Shown here: piece after piece, positions 51,612 to 60,200 of the stretch | Position numbering within the stretch: the stretch's first letter is position 1 | Layout: each line of letters starts with the position of its first letter | From: Crossiella equi | Lineage (GTDB): Bacteria > Actinomycetota > Actinomycetes > Mycobacteriales > Pseudonocardiaceae | Length of the DNA: 64,000 bases | Direction of reading: 5' to 3' | Assembly (NCBI RefSeq): GCF_017876755.1 | Contig: NZ_JAGIOO010000001.1 | Coordinates: forward strand, 992,001 to 1,056,000 | Made by a program: the position numbers and the translations under genes | Notes under the pieces: model-generated | Seen by the model: only the letters and a program-made list of their open reading frames with translations | Databases searched by the model: none | What the model was told of the DNA's origin: nothing

Positions 51612-54600
51612 GTGCACAAACGGCGATTTCGTGCTGCCTTCATTCCGATTCTGATCTTCAGCCTGCTGGCCGGGCCGACCCCGGCGGTACAGGCCCAGCC
51701 TGCGGAGACCGGCGACCGGCGCACTGTGGTCGGCTTCCTTACCAGTGGTGGTCCACTGCTGGCGAAGGCCGCCGGAACCGCGCTCACCGGAACGGATTCC
51801 GATCTTCGGGCATTCCTGGAAACCGGGCGCGCGCAGGCCGAGGGCGAGGACCTCCGGGTCAAGGTCTCCGAGGTGCTGGCCGCCGGTGGCCGCAAGGTCC
51901 GGGAGGCCGCGCAGACCGCGCTCGCCGGTACCGAGGCCGACCAGCGGGCGTTCCTGGACAACGGCTGGCGGGCACCGTGGGTCGTGGACGTGCGCACGCA
52001 GGTCGCGCAGGTGCTCAACGAGGGCGGCGCGAAGGTCAAGCAGGCCGCGCAGCAGGCACTGGACACCGGCACCGAACAGGCGCTGCTGGACTTCCTGGGC
52101 ACCGGACACCCGCAGGCGCAGGACCACGACGACCGGATCCAGGTCGCGCAGCTGCTCGCGGCGGGCGGGCCCCGGGTCAAGGAGGCCGCGCAGCGGGCGC
52201 TGGACGGCGGGATCGAGGAGGTCCGGGAGTTCCTGCGGCTGGGCTACGAGGTGGCCGCCGCGCGGGACCAGGAGACCAACTCGGTGGCGCAGCTGGCCGC
52301 GCTGGCGCGCACGGCCGGGGCCAAGGCGAGGCTGCACACCTACCTGGCCAAGGAAGCCGCCGACCGCGCGGTGCACGCGGCGGAGCTGGCGAAGGCGGCC
52401 GCGGAGAAGGCGGCGCGGGAGACCGAGGAGGCCAGGGAGTCCTCGGTCAAGGCGGCCAGCGCGGCCAGCCGGGCGGCGGACGCGGCCAAGCGCGCGGCCA
52501 AGGCCGCCGAGGGCGCGATCCAGGCGGCGGCGCGGGCCAACGACGCGGCGCGGGTGGCGGCCAACGCGGCCAACCAGGCGGCCCAGGCCTCGGCGCTGGC
52601 GGGCAAGGCCGCGGCCAAGGCGAACCGGGCCGCGCAGGCGGCGGCCGCGAACGCGGGCCAGGCCGCGGCGGCCCGGCAGGCGGCAGTGGAGGCGCGGGCC
52701 GTGGCGGCCGGTGCGCGGGAGGCCGCGGTGGCGGCGGGCGCGGCCGGTGCGGCGGCGGTGGCCGCGGGTGAGGCGGCGACGGCCTCGGCGCGGGCGGGCC
52801 AGCAGGCAGCCGCGGCGGCGGGTGCGGCCAGTGCGGCCGGGCGGCACGCGGCGGCGGCCGGGGCCAGTGCCGAGGAGGCGGAGCGGGCGGCGCAGCGGGC
52901 CAAGCGGGCCGCGGATGAGGCCAGCCGCGCCGCGGCGGCCGTGGTGGCGATCGCCAACGAGGCCAACCAGGCGGCCAAGGACGCGCGGGACGCGGCCAAT
53001 GACGCCGCCGGGCACGCCGAGGCGGCGGCCGACGCGGCGGAGAAAGCGGCGGCAGCAGCCGGTTCGGCGGCGGGTGATGCGAAGGTGGCGGGCCAGCACG
53101 CGGCCACCGCGGTCGCGGCGGCGAACCAGGCGACCAAGGCCGCGGCCCAGGCACGCAAGGTGTTCACGCTGGCGCGCAAGGCCGACGCGGAGCGGCTGGC
53201 CGCCGAGGAACGCCGCGCGGTCGACGACGCGGAGCAGGCCGCGCAGGTGGAGCGCGAGCGCAAGGTGGCCCAGCGCTGGGAGGCGGGTGAGACCGCGCGC
53301 CTGGACGCGGAGGCGCAGCGCCTGCTGACCGAGGCGCGCGATCCGGCGGCCCCGGAGTCCGTGGTGGTGGCCAACGGCCGCAAGGTCGCGCTGCACCTCA
53401 TCACCCGGGGCGGGCCGTTCGTGCGCTCGGCGGCCGAGGACGCCCTGGGCGGCGGGCCGCAGGACGCGGTGGGCTTCGTCCGGGCGGGCCTGGGCACGGC
53501 GACCGAGCAGGACGACCGCGCGAGCGTGGACTACCTGGCCGACACCACCACCCAGGAACCGGTCCGGGCGGCCGCGCGCACGGCGGCGGCCGGTGCCTAC
53601 GAGGGTGTGAAGTCCTTCCTGGACCTGGGCCAGCACGAGCTGCGGGTGCACGAGTACCGCCAGCAGGTGGCCGAGCAGGTGACGCGGGGCGGTCCGAAGG
53701 TCAGGGCGGCGGCCCAGGCGGCGCTGGACGACGGTTCGACGGCGGCCCTGCGCGACTTCCTGGCCACCGGCCAGCACACCGCGCGGGAGCAGGACGACCG
53801 GGTGGCCATCGCCCAGCTGCTGAACGCAAGCGGTCCTGAGGTCAAGGCGGCGGCGCAGGCGGCACTGAGCGGCCCGTCGCACTACCTGCGCGGTTTCCTG
53901 GACGTGGACCTGCACCGGGCCCGGCAGCGCGACGCGGACACCGCCGCCCACGTAGCCGAGGTGTCGGCACACGTGCTGGCGGCGGAGCGCTCGGCGGCCC
54001 TGGCCCGCCAGGACGCGGCCGAGGCCAACCGCCAGTGGGCACTGGCGAAGAACGCGCAAGCCGAGGCCACCGAGTACGCCAACCAGGCCAAGGCCTCCGC
54101 CGACCAGGCCGCCACCCACGCCGCGGCGGCCAGGCAGTCCGCCGACGAGGCCGACCAGTCGGCCCAACGTGCCGCGGACTCGGTGAAACTGGCCCGCCAG
54201 GCCGCCGACGACGCCAAGAACGCGGCCCAGGCCGCGGCCCGCAGCTCCGCCCGCGCCCAGTCCTACGCCGAGCAGGCCCGAGCCGCCGCCAGCGAGGCCT
54301 ACGCGGCGGCGGACGCGGCCCGCGCCTCGGCCCTGGCAGCGGGCAAGAGCGCGGCCGAGGCCGCCGCGGCGGCCAATGACGCGGCGCGGATCGCGGCGGA
54401 GAAGAAGCGCCAAGAGGAGGAGCGCAAGCGGCGCGAGGAGGAGCAGCGCCGCAAGGACCTGGCCGACGGCATCGGTCCGCCGCCCGGTTCCTCGGAAGAG
54501 GACCCCGACCAGGACCACCGCGAGCTGACCTCCGAGGAGGAGCTGCTCTTCGCCGAGGGCGGCCAGGAGATGGTCGACCGCTACCGAGCGGCCCAGGCAG

Positions 54601-55727
54601 CGCAGAACAAGTCCCTGATGGACTTCGTCCTGGAGATCGGCGGCCAGGTCATCCTCGACGTGATCGGCTGGAACGACGCGAAGGCCTGCTTCACCCAGGG
54701 CGACATCGCGGGATGCGTGTTCACCGCGATGAACGCGGTGGGCCCGCTGAAGGCGCTGCGGGTGGCATCGAAGCTGCCGGAGCTCAGCTCGGCCATCTTC
54801 AAGATCGCCAAGGGCATCGGCCCGTTCCGCGACGCGGTGGCGATGGCGCGGCGCACGGTGGACGAGATGCGCGGCCTGGCCCAGAGGCTGACCGGAAAAC
54901 TCAAGAACCCCTGTGGCACGAACAGCTTCACCGCGGGCACCCAGGTGCTGCTGGCCGACGGCTCGCGGCGCGCGATCGAGCAGGTCGCGGTCGGCGACGA
55001 GGTGCTGGCCACGGACGTGGAGACCGGGCGGACCGGTCCTCGGCGGGTCGAGGTGCTGGTCAACGGCAAGGGCGCCAAGGACATGGTGACCGTGTCGCTG
55101 GGCGGCCGGGTCGTCCACGCCACCGAGGCACACCCGTTCTGGGTGGACAACGTACGCCGGTGGCGCGAGGCACGCGACCTGGTACCCGGCGATCGGCTGC
55201 GTCTGCCCGACGGGCACTACGTCACGGTCACCGCGACCCACCCCTGGGTGGCGGAGCTGGAGGTTTTCAACCTCACCATCTCGGAGTACAGCACCTACTA
55301 CGTGTTCGCGGGCGACACCGCGGTCCTGGTGCACAACTCCGGTGGCGCGGACATCTGCGAGCTCGGGCAGGCCGGTGAAGCCGCCATCGGGCGGCACAAG
55401 AACACCGCCGCGAAGTTTCCCACCCAGCACGGCACCAGGACCAAGAACCGCATCCCGGACTTCTGGGACGACGAGGGCATCGGCGAGGCCAAGAACGTCG
55501 ACTACCAGTACTACTCGAACCAGCTCAAGGACTACTACGAGCACGCCTGCAAGCTCGGCGAGCCGTTCATCCTGTACATCCGGAACGGCGATGACGGCTG
55601 GCACACCGAGGTGTCGAAGGAGCTGATCGAGATGCAGGACCGGGAGACGAAGGTGACGTTCAAGGACGGCACGACGAAGAAGTGCCCGAAACTCATTATC
55701 GTGCCGACGATCGGGCGGAAGAAGTAG
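51612..55727 (+). CDS. ALF-repeat polymorphic toxin with HINT and REase-like nuclease tip
   Basis: A 1371-residue secreted protein from the GTG at 51612 (signal peptide to about residue 30). ALF-type repeats cover 35-235 and about 584-780, each with the pattern 'ggpkVkeAAqqAL...FL.tG...A...D'. Between and after them lie long Ala-rich coiled-coil stretches (about 243-573 and 780-945). A HINT autoprotease domain runs from Cys1101 (CGTNSFTAGTQVLLADGS) through HPFWVD to VLVHN at 1242. The last 127 residues carry RIPDFWDDEGIGEAKN with Asp1283, Glu1292 and Lys1294, the PD-(D/E)xK pattern of restriction-endonuclease-fold toxins. HINT would release the nuclease into a target cell. Confidence 0.85.
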   Translation: MHKRRFRAAFIPILIFSLLAGPTPAVQAQPAETGDRRTVVGFLTSGGPLLAKAAGTALTGTDSDLRAFLETGRAQAEGEDLRVKVSEVLAAGGRKVREAAQTALAGTEADQRAFLDNGWRAPWVVDVRTQVAQVLNEGGAKVKQAAQQALDTGTEQALLDFLGTGHPQAQDHDDRIQVAQLLAAGGPRVKEAAQRALDGGIEEVREFLRLGYEVAAARDQETNSVAQLAALARTAGAKARLHTYLAKEAADRAVHAAELAKAAAEKAARETEEARESSVKAASAASRAADAAKRAAKAAEGAIQAAARANDAARVAANAANQAAQASALAGKAAAKANRAAQAAAANAGQAAAARQAAVEARAVAAGAREAAVAAGAAGAAAVAAGEAATASARAGQQAAAAAGAASAAGRHAAAAGASAEEAERAAQRAKRAADEASRAAAAVVAIANEANQAAKDARDAANDAAGHAEAAADAAEKAAAAAGSAAGDAKVAGQHAATAVAAANQATKAAAQARKVFTLARKADAERLAAEERRAVDDAEQAAQVERERKVAQRWEAGETARLDAEAQRLLTEARDPAAPESVVVANGRKVALHLITRGGPFVRSAAEDALGGGPQDAVGFVRAGLGTATEQDDRASVDYLADTTTQEPVRAAARTAAAGAYEGVKSFLDLGQHELRVHEYRQQVAEQVTRGGPKVRAAAQAALDDGSTAALRDFLATGQHTAREQDDRVAIAQLLNASGPEVKAAAQAALSGPSHYLRGFLDVDLHRARQRDADTAAHVAEVSAHVLAAERSAALARQDAAEANRQWALAKNAQAEATEYANQAKASADQAATHAAAARQSADEADQSAQRAADSVKLARQAADDAKNAAQAAARSSARAQSYAEQARAAASEAYAAADAARASALAAGKSAAEAAAAANDAARIAAEKKRQEEERKRREEEQRRKDLADGIGPPPGSSEEDPDQDHRELTSEEELLFAEGGQEMVDRYRAAQAAQNKSLMDFVLEIGGQVILDVIGWNDAKACFTQGDIAGCVFTAMNAVGPLKALRVASKLPELSSAIFKIAKGIGPFRDAVAMARRTVDEMRGLAQRLTGKLKNPCGTNSFTAGTQVLLADGSRRAIEQVAVGDEVLATDVETGRTGPRRVEVLVNGKGAKDMVTVSLGGRVVHATEAHPFWVDNVRRWREARDLVPGDRLRLPDGHYVTVTATHPWVAELEVFNLTISEYSTYYVFAGDTAVLVHNSGGADICELGQAGEAAIGRHKNTAAKFPTQHGTRTKNRIPDFWDDEGIGEAKNVDYQYYSNQLKDYYEHACKLGEPFILYIRNGDDGWHTEVSKELIEMQDRETKVTFKDGTTKKCPKLIIVPTIGRKK

Positions 55728-55737
55728 GGCCGAGCAG

Positions 55738-56436
55738 TTAGCCCCGCGTGAGCAGCAGCGCGGTGACGTTGTCGGTGGCACCCCGGTCCACGGCGGTCGC
55801 GACGAGCTCCTGCGCCCGCGACCCCCAGTGCGCGGGCCGCGCGACCACGGCGGTCATGGTGGCGGGGTCCAGCCGCCCGTAGACCCCGTCGCTGCACAGC
55901 AGCAGCCCGGCCTCGTCCCGGGTCTCGACCAGGCCGATGTCCCGGGGCCGCGCGGTGCGGACCGTGGTGGTGACCACGTGCTCCATGGCGGGCGCGGTGG
56001 TCATGCCCTGGCGCCGGAAATACTCGGCCACGGTGTGGTCGGACGTCAGGCGGGTGAGCTGACGCCCGTCCCAGCGGTAGGCGCGGGCATCGCCCACCCA
56101 GGCGATGCGGTAGCCGCTGCCCAGCTGGTCGGCGAAGGGCATGGCCACCACCAGGACGCAGTCGCCGGTGTGCGGCAGCAGCTGGACGGCCTGCTGGGCG
56201 GCGAGGACGGCCTCGGTGGGGCCCCGGGCCGGGAGGGTGGCGGTGGCCGCGTCCACCGCGGCGCGGGCGGCTTCGGCGGCGGTGCGGGTGTCGCCCACGC
56301 CGTCGGCCAGCGCCAGGATGGGCGCCATGCCGTCCCAGCCCGGGCGGACGGCGACGGCGTCGGCGTTGACCATCCGGCGGCCGGAATCGGTGGCGGTCTC
56401 CCAGCGCAGCTGGTTGCGGTGCTCCATGAGGGTCAT
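55738..56436 (-). CDS. PP2C-type protein phosphatase
   Basis: A 232-residue single-domain phosphatase from the ATG at 56436; ATG 56427 is an alternative. Metal-binding and catalytic motifs: ALADGVGDT (Asp45), YRIAWVGDARAY, LLLCSDGVYG and ATDNVTALLL. It lacks membrane or sensor domains. It may reverse Ser/Thr kinase signals in the cytoplasm. Convergent with the toxin gene and only 10 bases from it, so it is not an immunity gene by orientation or family. Confidence 0.85.
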   Translation of the reverse strand: MTLMEHRNQLRWETATDSGRRMVNADAVAVRPGWDGMAPILALADGVGDTRTAAEAARAAVDAATATLPARGPTEAVLAAQQAVQLLPHTGDCVLVVAMPFADQLGSGYRIAWVGDARAYRWDGRQLTRLTSDHTVAEYFRRQGMTTAPAMEHVVTTTVRTARPRDIGLVETRDEAGLLLCSDGVYGRLDPATMTAVVARPAHWGSRAQELVATAVDRGATDNVTALLLTRG

Positions 56437-56741
56437 GCCCCCAGGGTGGACCGGTTTCCTAAGAGGAGACTGTGACCCGCCTACCGTTTTCCTGTGGCTG
56501 TCCCCTGCCCTGACCTGCGCATACGCCCCGAGTCGGCCCTCTCGCGGAGCGCTTGCCGACCGCTTGCGGGCAGGCCGTCGGCCGGCCCTGCGAAGAACAC
56601 TGTTTGCACTGGTCAGAGCACATAGGGCCCTATAGCGGCTCAACCTGCGTCGGCCCAGAACTGAACCAACTCGTGGCCCTGTCGGGTACCTGGACGCAGC
56701 CGTTCGGGCAGCCTCACCCTCGGCGGCAGGTGGACCGGGTG
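56437..56741. other. 305-bp interval without a gene
   Basis: It lies behind the nar operon and upstream of the phosphatase. It holds GC-rich dyads near 56545-56590 that may end nar transcription, and the perfect palindrome ATAGGGCCCTAT at 56632-56643, an unusual AT-flanked site about 200 bases upstream of the phosphatase start. I see no credible ORF or tRNA. Confidence 0.45.
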
Positions 56742-57077
56742 TCACCGGAGCGCGACCGTGAGCAGGACGACGGCGTCGGTCAGCGCGCCGAGCCCATGGC
56801 GTTGCGGCGGGACGGCCGTGAGGTGGCCCCTGTCGAGGACCCAGGCGCGGTCATGGGTGTGCAGCCGCACTTGACCGGTGACGACGTGGAGGGTGGCAGC
56901 CGGGGGCGAGTCGTGCTCGGCCAGCTCCGCACCCTGGGCCAGGGCGATGAGCGTGGCTCGCTGGGCTGGGCCGCTGACCAGCGTCCGGGCGGCGCGTCGG
57001 GCATCGTGTCGGCGAGCCTCCTCCAGCAACTCGGCGGCCAGATCGTGAACCCGGACGACGTCGGGATGATCGGTCAC
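56742..57077 (-). CDS. Small cupin protein coupled to narI
   Basis: 111 residues from the GTG at 57077, whose GTGA overlaps the narI stop; an ATG at 57092 is possible. The first half is helical (VVRVHDLAAELLEEARRHDA). The second half is a cupin barrel (SPPAATLHVVTGQVRLHTHDRAWVLDRGHLTAVPPQRHGL) with candidate metal-binding His residues. A role in nitrate respiration, perhaps sensing or metal handling, is inferred from the overlap only. Confidence 0.7.
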   Translation of the reverse strand: MTDHPDVVRVHDLAAELLEEARRHDARRAARTLVSGPAQRATLIALAQGAELAEHDSPPAATLHVVTGQVRLHTHDRAWVLDRGHLTAVPPQRHGLGALTDAVVLLTVALR

Positions 57078-57838
57078 TTCACCCGCTCCCATCCCCGCCG
57101 CGGTGCGCGGCTACCCAGGGCGGTGTCGCGGCTGCGGTAGACGACGTAGGGGCGGGTGAGGTAGCCCAGCGGCATGGAGAACACGTGCACCAGGCGGCTG
57201 AATGGCCAGAACGCGACCAACACCCATGCGGACAGCGCGTGCAGTTGGAACCCGAGCGGTGCCTCGACCATCAGCTCCGGTTGCGGTTGGAGGTAGAAGA
57301 TCGACCGGAACCACGGTGACACGGTCTCGCGGTAGTCGTGCGGGTGGTCGGTGAGGTTGCCCAGCACGGTGGTGCCCAGTCCGAGGACGATGGTGCCGAC
57401 CAGCAGCACGTACATGATCTTGTCGTTGCGGGTGGTGGCGGAGAACACCGGACCGACGGTGCGGCGTCGGTGGACCAGGATCGCCGCACCGGCCAGGGTG
57501 CACACGCCGGCGAGGATACCCAGGCCGACGGCCATGACGTGGTAGGCGGTTTCGCTGATCCCGATGACCTCGGTCCATGTTTTGGGGATGAGCAGGCCGC
57601 CGATGTGGCCGAGGGCGACGAGCAGGATGCCGAAGTGGAACAGCGGGCTGCCCAGTCGGAGGAGCCGGTTCTCGTAGAGTTGAGAGGAGCGGGTGGTCCA
57701 GCCGAACTTGTCGTAGCGGTAGCGCCAGACGTGTCCGACGATGAAGATCGCGATCGACACGTACGGCACGACGACCCACAGCAGGATGGCCACCGTGCTC
57801 ACACTCGTGGCGTCCTGGGCGGCGAGCGGTGTGCTCAT
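57074..57838 (-). CDS. narI: Respiratory nitrate reductase gamma subunit
   Basis: A 254-residue membrane protein with five helices (first AILLWVVVPYVSIAIFIVGH). It carries the four histidines that bind the two b-type haems (GHVWRYR, FHFGILLVALGH, AYHVMAV and the late FQLHALSAWVLVAFWPFSRLVH). It takes electrons from menaquinol and passes them to NarH. Its start overlaps narJ by ATGA, as in a strict operon. Confidence 0.92.
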   Translation of the reverse strand: MSTPLAAQDATSVSTVAILLWVVVPYVSIAIFIVGHVWRYRYDKFGWTTRSSQLYENRLLRLGSPLFHFGILLVALGHIGGLLIPKTWTEVIGISETAYHVMAVGLGILAGVCTLAGAAILVHRRRTVGPVFSATTRNDKIMYVLLVGTIVLGLGTTVLGNLTDHPHDYRETVSPWFRSIFYLQPQPELMVEAPLGFQLHALSAWVLVAFWPFSRLVHVFSMPLGYLTRPYVVYRSRDTALGSRAPRRGWERVK

Positions 57839-58494
57839 CGGGGACCTCCGGAGGGCATGTGTTCGGGTGGGGCGAACGGGGCCAGGCCGACTTCCTCTTC
57901 GGGTGGGCCTTCGGCGGCGAGCCGGGCGATCGCCTCGTGCTCACGCCTGCCGAGGGACGGCAGGGTGGCCGAGACCGAGTCCAGCACCTGTGCCCACGGG
58001 GAGGCGGCATCGTGCAGGCCCAGCCGCATCAGTTCCAGGCCGGCGCGGTGTTCGACGAGCAGCCGCTTGCCGACGGCGCGGTCGCCAGTGGCGGCGAACT
58101 CCAGCACGACCGCGAGGTGGTCGGGTAGCTCAGCGCCCTCGGAGGTGTCGTCGAGGTTCAGGCCGGCGGCGCGGTAGGCGTGTTTGAACCGCAGCAGGGC
58201 CATGCCGCGTTTGCGGGTGTCGCCGTAGGCGAAGTAGGTCAGGTACGGGCTGAACCGCTTGCGGTGGTCGAACGTCGCGACGTAGTCGGCGGCGAGTTCG
58301 GTCAGCGGGGTGGACTCGACGTGATCGAGGAACGCAGTCAGTGGCCCACCCAGCGAGACCGGCAGCGTCCTGACGGCGGCTCGCAGCAACGGCAGGTGCG
58401 CCAGGAGTTGCTCGTCGGGGTAGCTGATCAGCAAGGATTGCACCTGCCAGGCGGTGGCTTGGTGGGTCTCGGCGAGAACGCCGTTGGTGGTCAT
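57835..58494 (-). CDS. narJ: Nitrate reductase chaperone (delta subunit)
   Basis: A 219-residue cytoplasmic chaperone. All-helical TorD/NarJ fold with LLISYPDEQLLAHLPLLRAA, YVATFDHRKRFSPYLTYFAYGDTRKRGMALLRFKHAYR and ELPDHLAVVLEFAA, the family signature. It helps insert the molybdenum cofactor into NarG. It overlaps narI and narH by 4 bases on each side. Confidence 0.92.
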   Translation of the reverse strand: MTTNGVLAETHQATAWQVQSLLISYPDEQLLAHLPLLRAAVRTLPVSLGGPLTAFLDHVESTPLTELAADYVATFDHRKRFSPYLTYFAYGDTRKRGMALLRFKHAYRAAGLNLDDTSEGAELPDHLAVVLEFAATGDRAVGKRLLVEHRAGLELMRLGLHDAASPWAQVLDSVSATLPSLGRREHEAIARLAAEGPPEEEVGLAPFAPPEHMPSGGPR

Positions 58495-60200
58495 GGTTTC
58501 GGCCCCACCTCGCCAGCCGGATCCCCACCGGCTGGCTTGTCGCCGTTCGGTGCGGTCTTGGGTGGGAAGAGTCCTTCGGGGCGGCCTTTGCCATCCCAGT
58601 TGAGCAGGTTGACGCGACTGCCCTTGTCGACGGGGGCGGCGAGGGTGTCGGTGGTCTGCCGGTCGCGCAGCATGCGGAAGTTCTCCACGGCGATCGGGGA
58701 GACCCCGCCGGAGGACTCGCCGAAGGGGCCGGAGCCGCCCATGCCGGGGCCTCCTTCGTAGTCGAGGCTGCATTCGGTGGCGAGCTCTTCCAGGCCGTGG
58801 GCCTGTTCGGCGTGGGCGGGCGGGATGACGTAGCGCTCGTCGTACTTCGCCAGCGCGAGCAGCCGGTACATGTCGTAGACCTGCTCGCCGGTCATCCCGG
58901 CCTTGGTGGCGATGGCTTCCTGGGGTTCGCGGCCGAGGTTGATGTCGCGCATGTAGGAGCGCATCGCGGCCAGCTTGCGCAGCACGGCGTTGACCGGTTC
59001 CGGATCACCGGCGCTGAACAGCCTCGCGAGGTATTCGACCGGGATGCGCAGCGCGTCGATGGCGGCGAACAGGTTGCCGTGGTCCTCGGCGTCGTGCCCG
59101 GTGTCGCGGACGATGTCCACGACCGGCGAGAGGGGTGGGATGTACCAGACCATCGGCATGGTGCGGTACTCCGGATGCAGCGGCAGCGCCACCTTGAACG
59201 TGTTGATGAGCGAGTGGATCGGGGACCGCTGCGCGGCCTCGATCCAGTCCCGCGGGATGCCCGCGCGCTCGGCCTCCCGGACGACCGCCGGGTCGTGCGG
59301 GTCCAGGAACACCTGGCGCTGCGCCTCGTACAGATCCTGGTCATTCGGCGTGGATGCCGCATCGAGGACCTTGTCGGCGTCGTAGAGGAGCAGGCCGATG
59401 TAACGCAGCCGGCCCACGCAGGTCTCCGCGCACACCGTCGGCAGGCCGACCTCGACGCGAGGGAAGCAGAACGTGCACTTCTCGGCTTTGCCCGTGCGAT
59501 GGTTGAAGTACACCTTCTTGTACGGGCAGCCGGACACACACATGCGCCAGCCGCGGCACCGGTCCTGGTCGACCAGCACGATGCCGTCCTCGCTGCGCTT
59601 GTAGATCGCCCCCGAGGGGCAGGACGCGGCGCAGGAGGGATTGAGGCAGTGCTCGCAGATCCTCGGCAGGTAGAACATGAAGGTCTGCTCGAACTCGAAC
59701 CGGACCCTGTCCTCGATGCCCTTGAGCATCGGGTCCTGGTGGCCGTGGTCGGGGGCGCCGCCGAGGTTGTCGTCCCAGTTCGCCGACCACGTGATCTTGG
59801 TGGGTTCGCCGCTGATCAGCGACCGGGGCCGGGCGACCGGGGTGTGCTCCTGGAGCGGGGCGGTGGTGAGGGTGTCGTAGTCGTAGGTCCAGGGTTCGTA
59901 GTAGTCGTTGATGCTGGGCAGTTTCGGGTTGCTGAATATGGTCAGCAGCTTGCGCAACCGACCACCGCCCTTGAGCTTCAGCCGACCGCGCCTGTTGAGC
60001 GTCCAGCCACCGCGCCACTGCTCCTGGTCCTCGTAGGTGCGTGGATATCCTTGTCCTGGCCGGGTTTCGACGTTGTTGAACCACACGTACTCGACGCCGG
60101 AGCGGTTGGTCCACGCCTGTTTGCAGGTGACCGAGCAGGTGTGACAGCCGATGCACTTGTCCAGGTTCATCACCATGGCCATCTGCGCCATGACCTTCAT
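58491..60200 (-). CDS. narH: Nitrate reductase beta subunit
   Basis: A 569-residue iron-sulphur protein. The first cluster motif is CIGCHTCSVTCKQAW; later ones include CEHCLNPSCAASCPSGAIY, CRGWRMCVSGCPYKKVYFN (Trp for Cys, as in the 3Fe-4S site of NarH) and CTFCFPR. It carries electrons from NarI to NarG. The length is somewhat above the usual 500 or so because of a low-complexity C-terminal tail rich in Gly and Pro (KTAPNGDKPAGGDPAGEVG). Confidence 0.93.
   Translation of the reverse strand: MKVMAQMAMVMNLDKCIGCHTCSVTCKQAWTNRSGVEYVWFNNVETRPGQGYPRTYEDQEQWRGGWTLNRRGRLKLKGGGRLRKLLTIFSNPKLPSINDYYEPWTYDYDTLTTAPLQEHTPVARPRSLISGEPTKITWSANWDDNLGGAPDHGHQDPMLKGIEDRVRFEFEQTFMFYLPRICEHCLNPSCAASCPSGAIYKRSEDGIVLVDQDRCRGWRMCVSGCPYKKVYFNHRTGKAEKCTFCFPRVEVGLPTVCAETCVGRLRYIGLLLYDADKVLDAASTPNDQDLYEAQRQVFLDPHDPAVVREAERAGIPRDWIEAAQRSPIHSLINTFKVALPLHPEYRTMPMVWYIPPLSPVVDIVRDTGHDAEDHGNLFAAIDALRIPVEYLARLFSAGDPEPVNAVLRKLAAMRSYMRDINLGREPQEAIATKAGMTGEQVYDMYRLLALAKYDERYVIPPAHAEQAHGLEELATECSLDYEGGPGMGGSGPFGESSGGVSPIAVENFRMLRDRQTTDTLAAPVDKGSRVNLLNWDGKGRPEGLFPPKTAPNGDKPAGGDPAGEVGPKP

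Noticed and set aside
50883-55781. A 1632-codon open frame on the minus strand opposite the toxin gene
   Set aside because: Only its last 185 codons form a real protein with a signal peptide. The rest is the antisense shadow of the Ala-rich toxin gene.
55738-56436. Phosphatase as immunity protein of the polymorphic toxin
   Set aside because: It is on the opposite strand, belongs to the PP2C family and has complete catalytic motifs, so orientation and family argue against immunity.
56545-56645. tRNA-like folding in the interval before the phosphatase gene
   Set aside because: No consistent cloverleaf with a TTC loop and acceptor stem could be drawn.
59560-59570. Missing cysteine in a NarH cluster (CRGWRMC)
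   Set aside because: Trp at this place is the normal 3Fe-4S arrangement in NarH, so it is not a defect.
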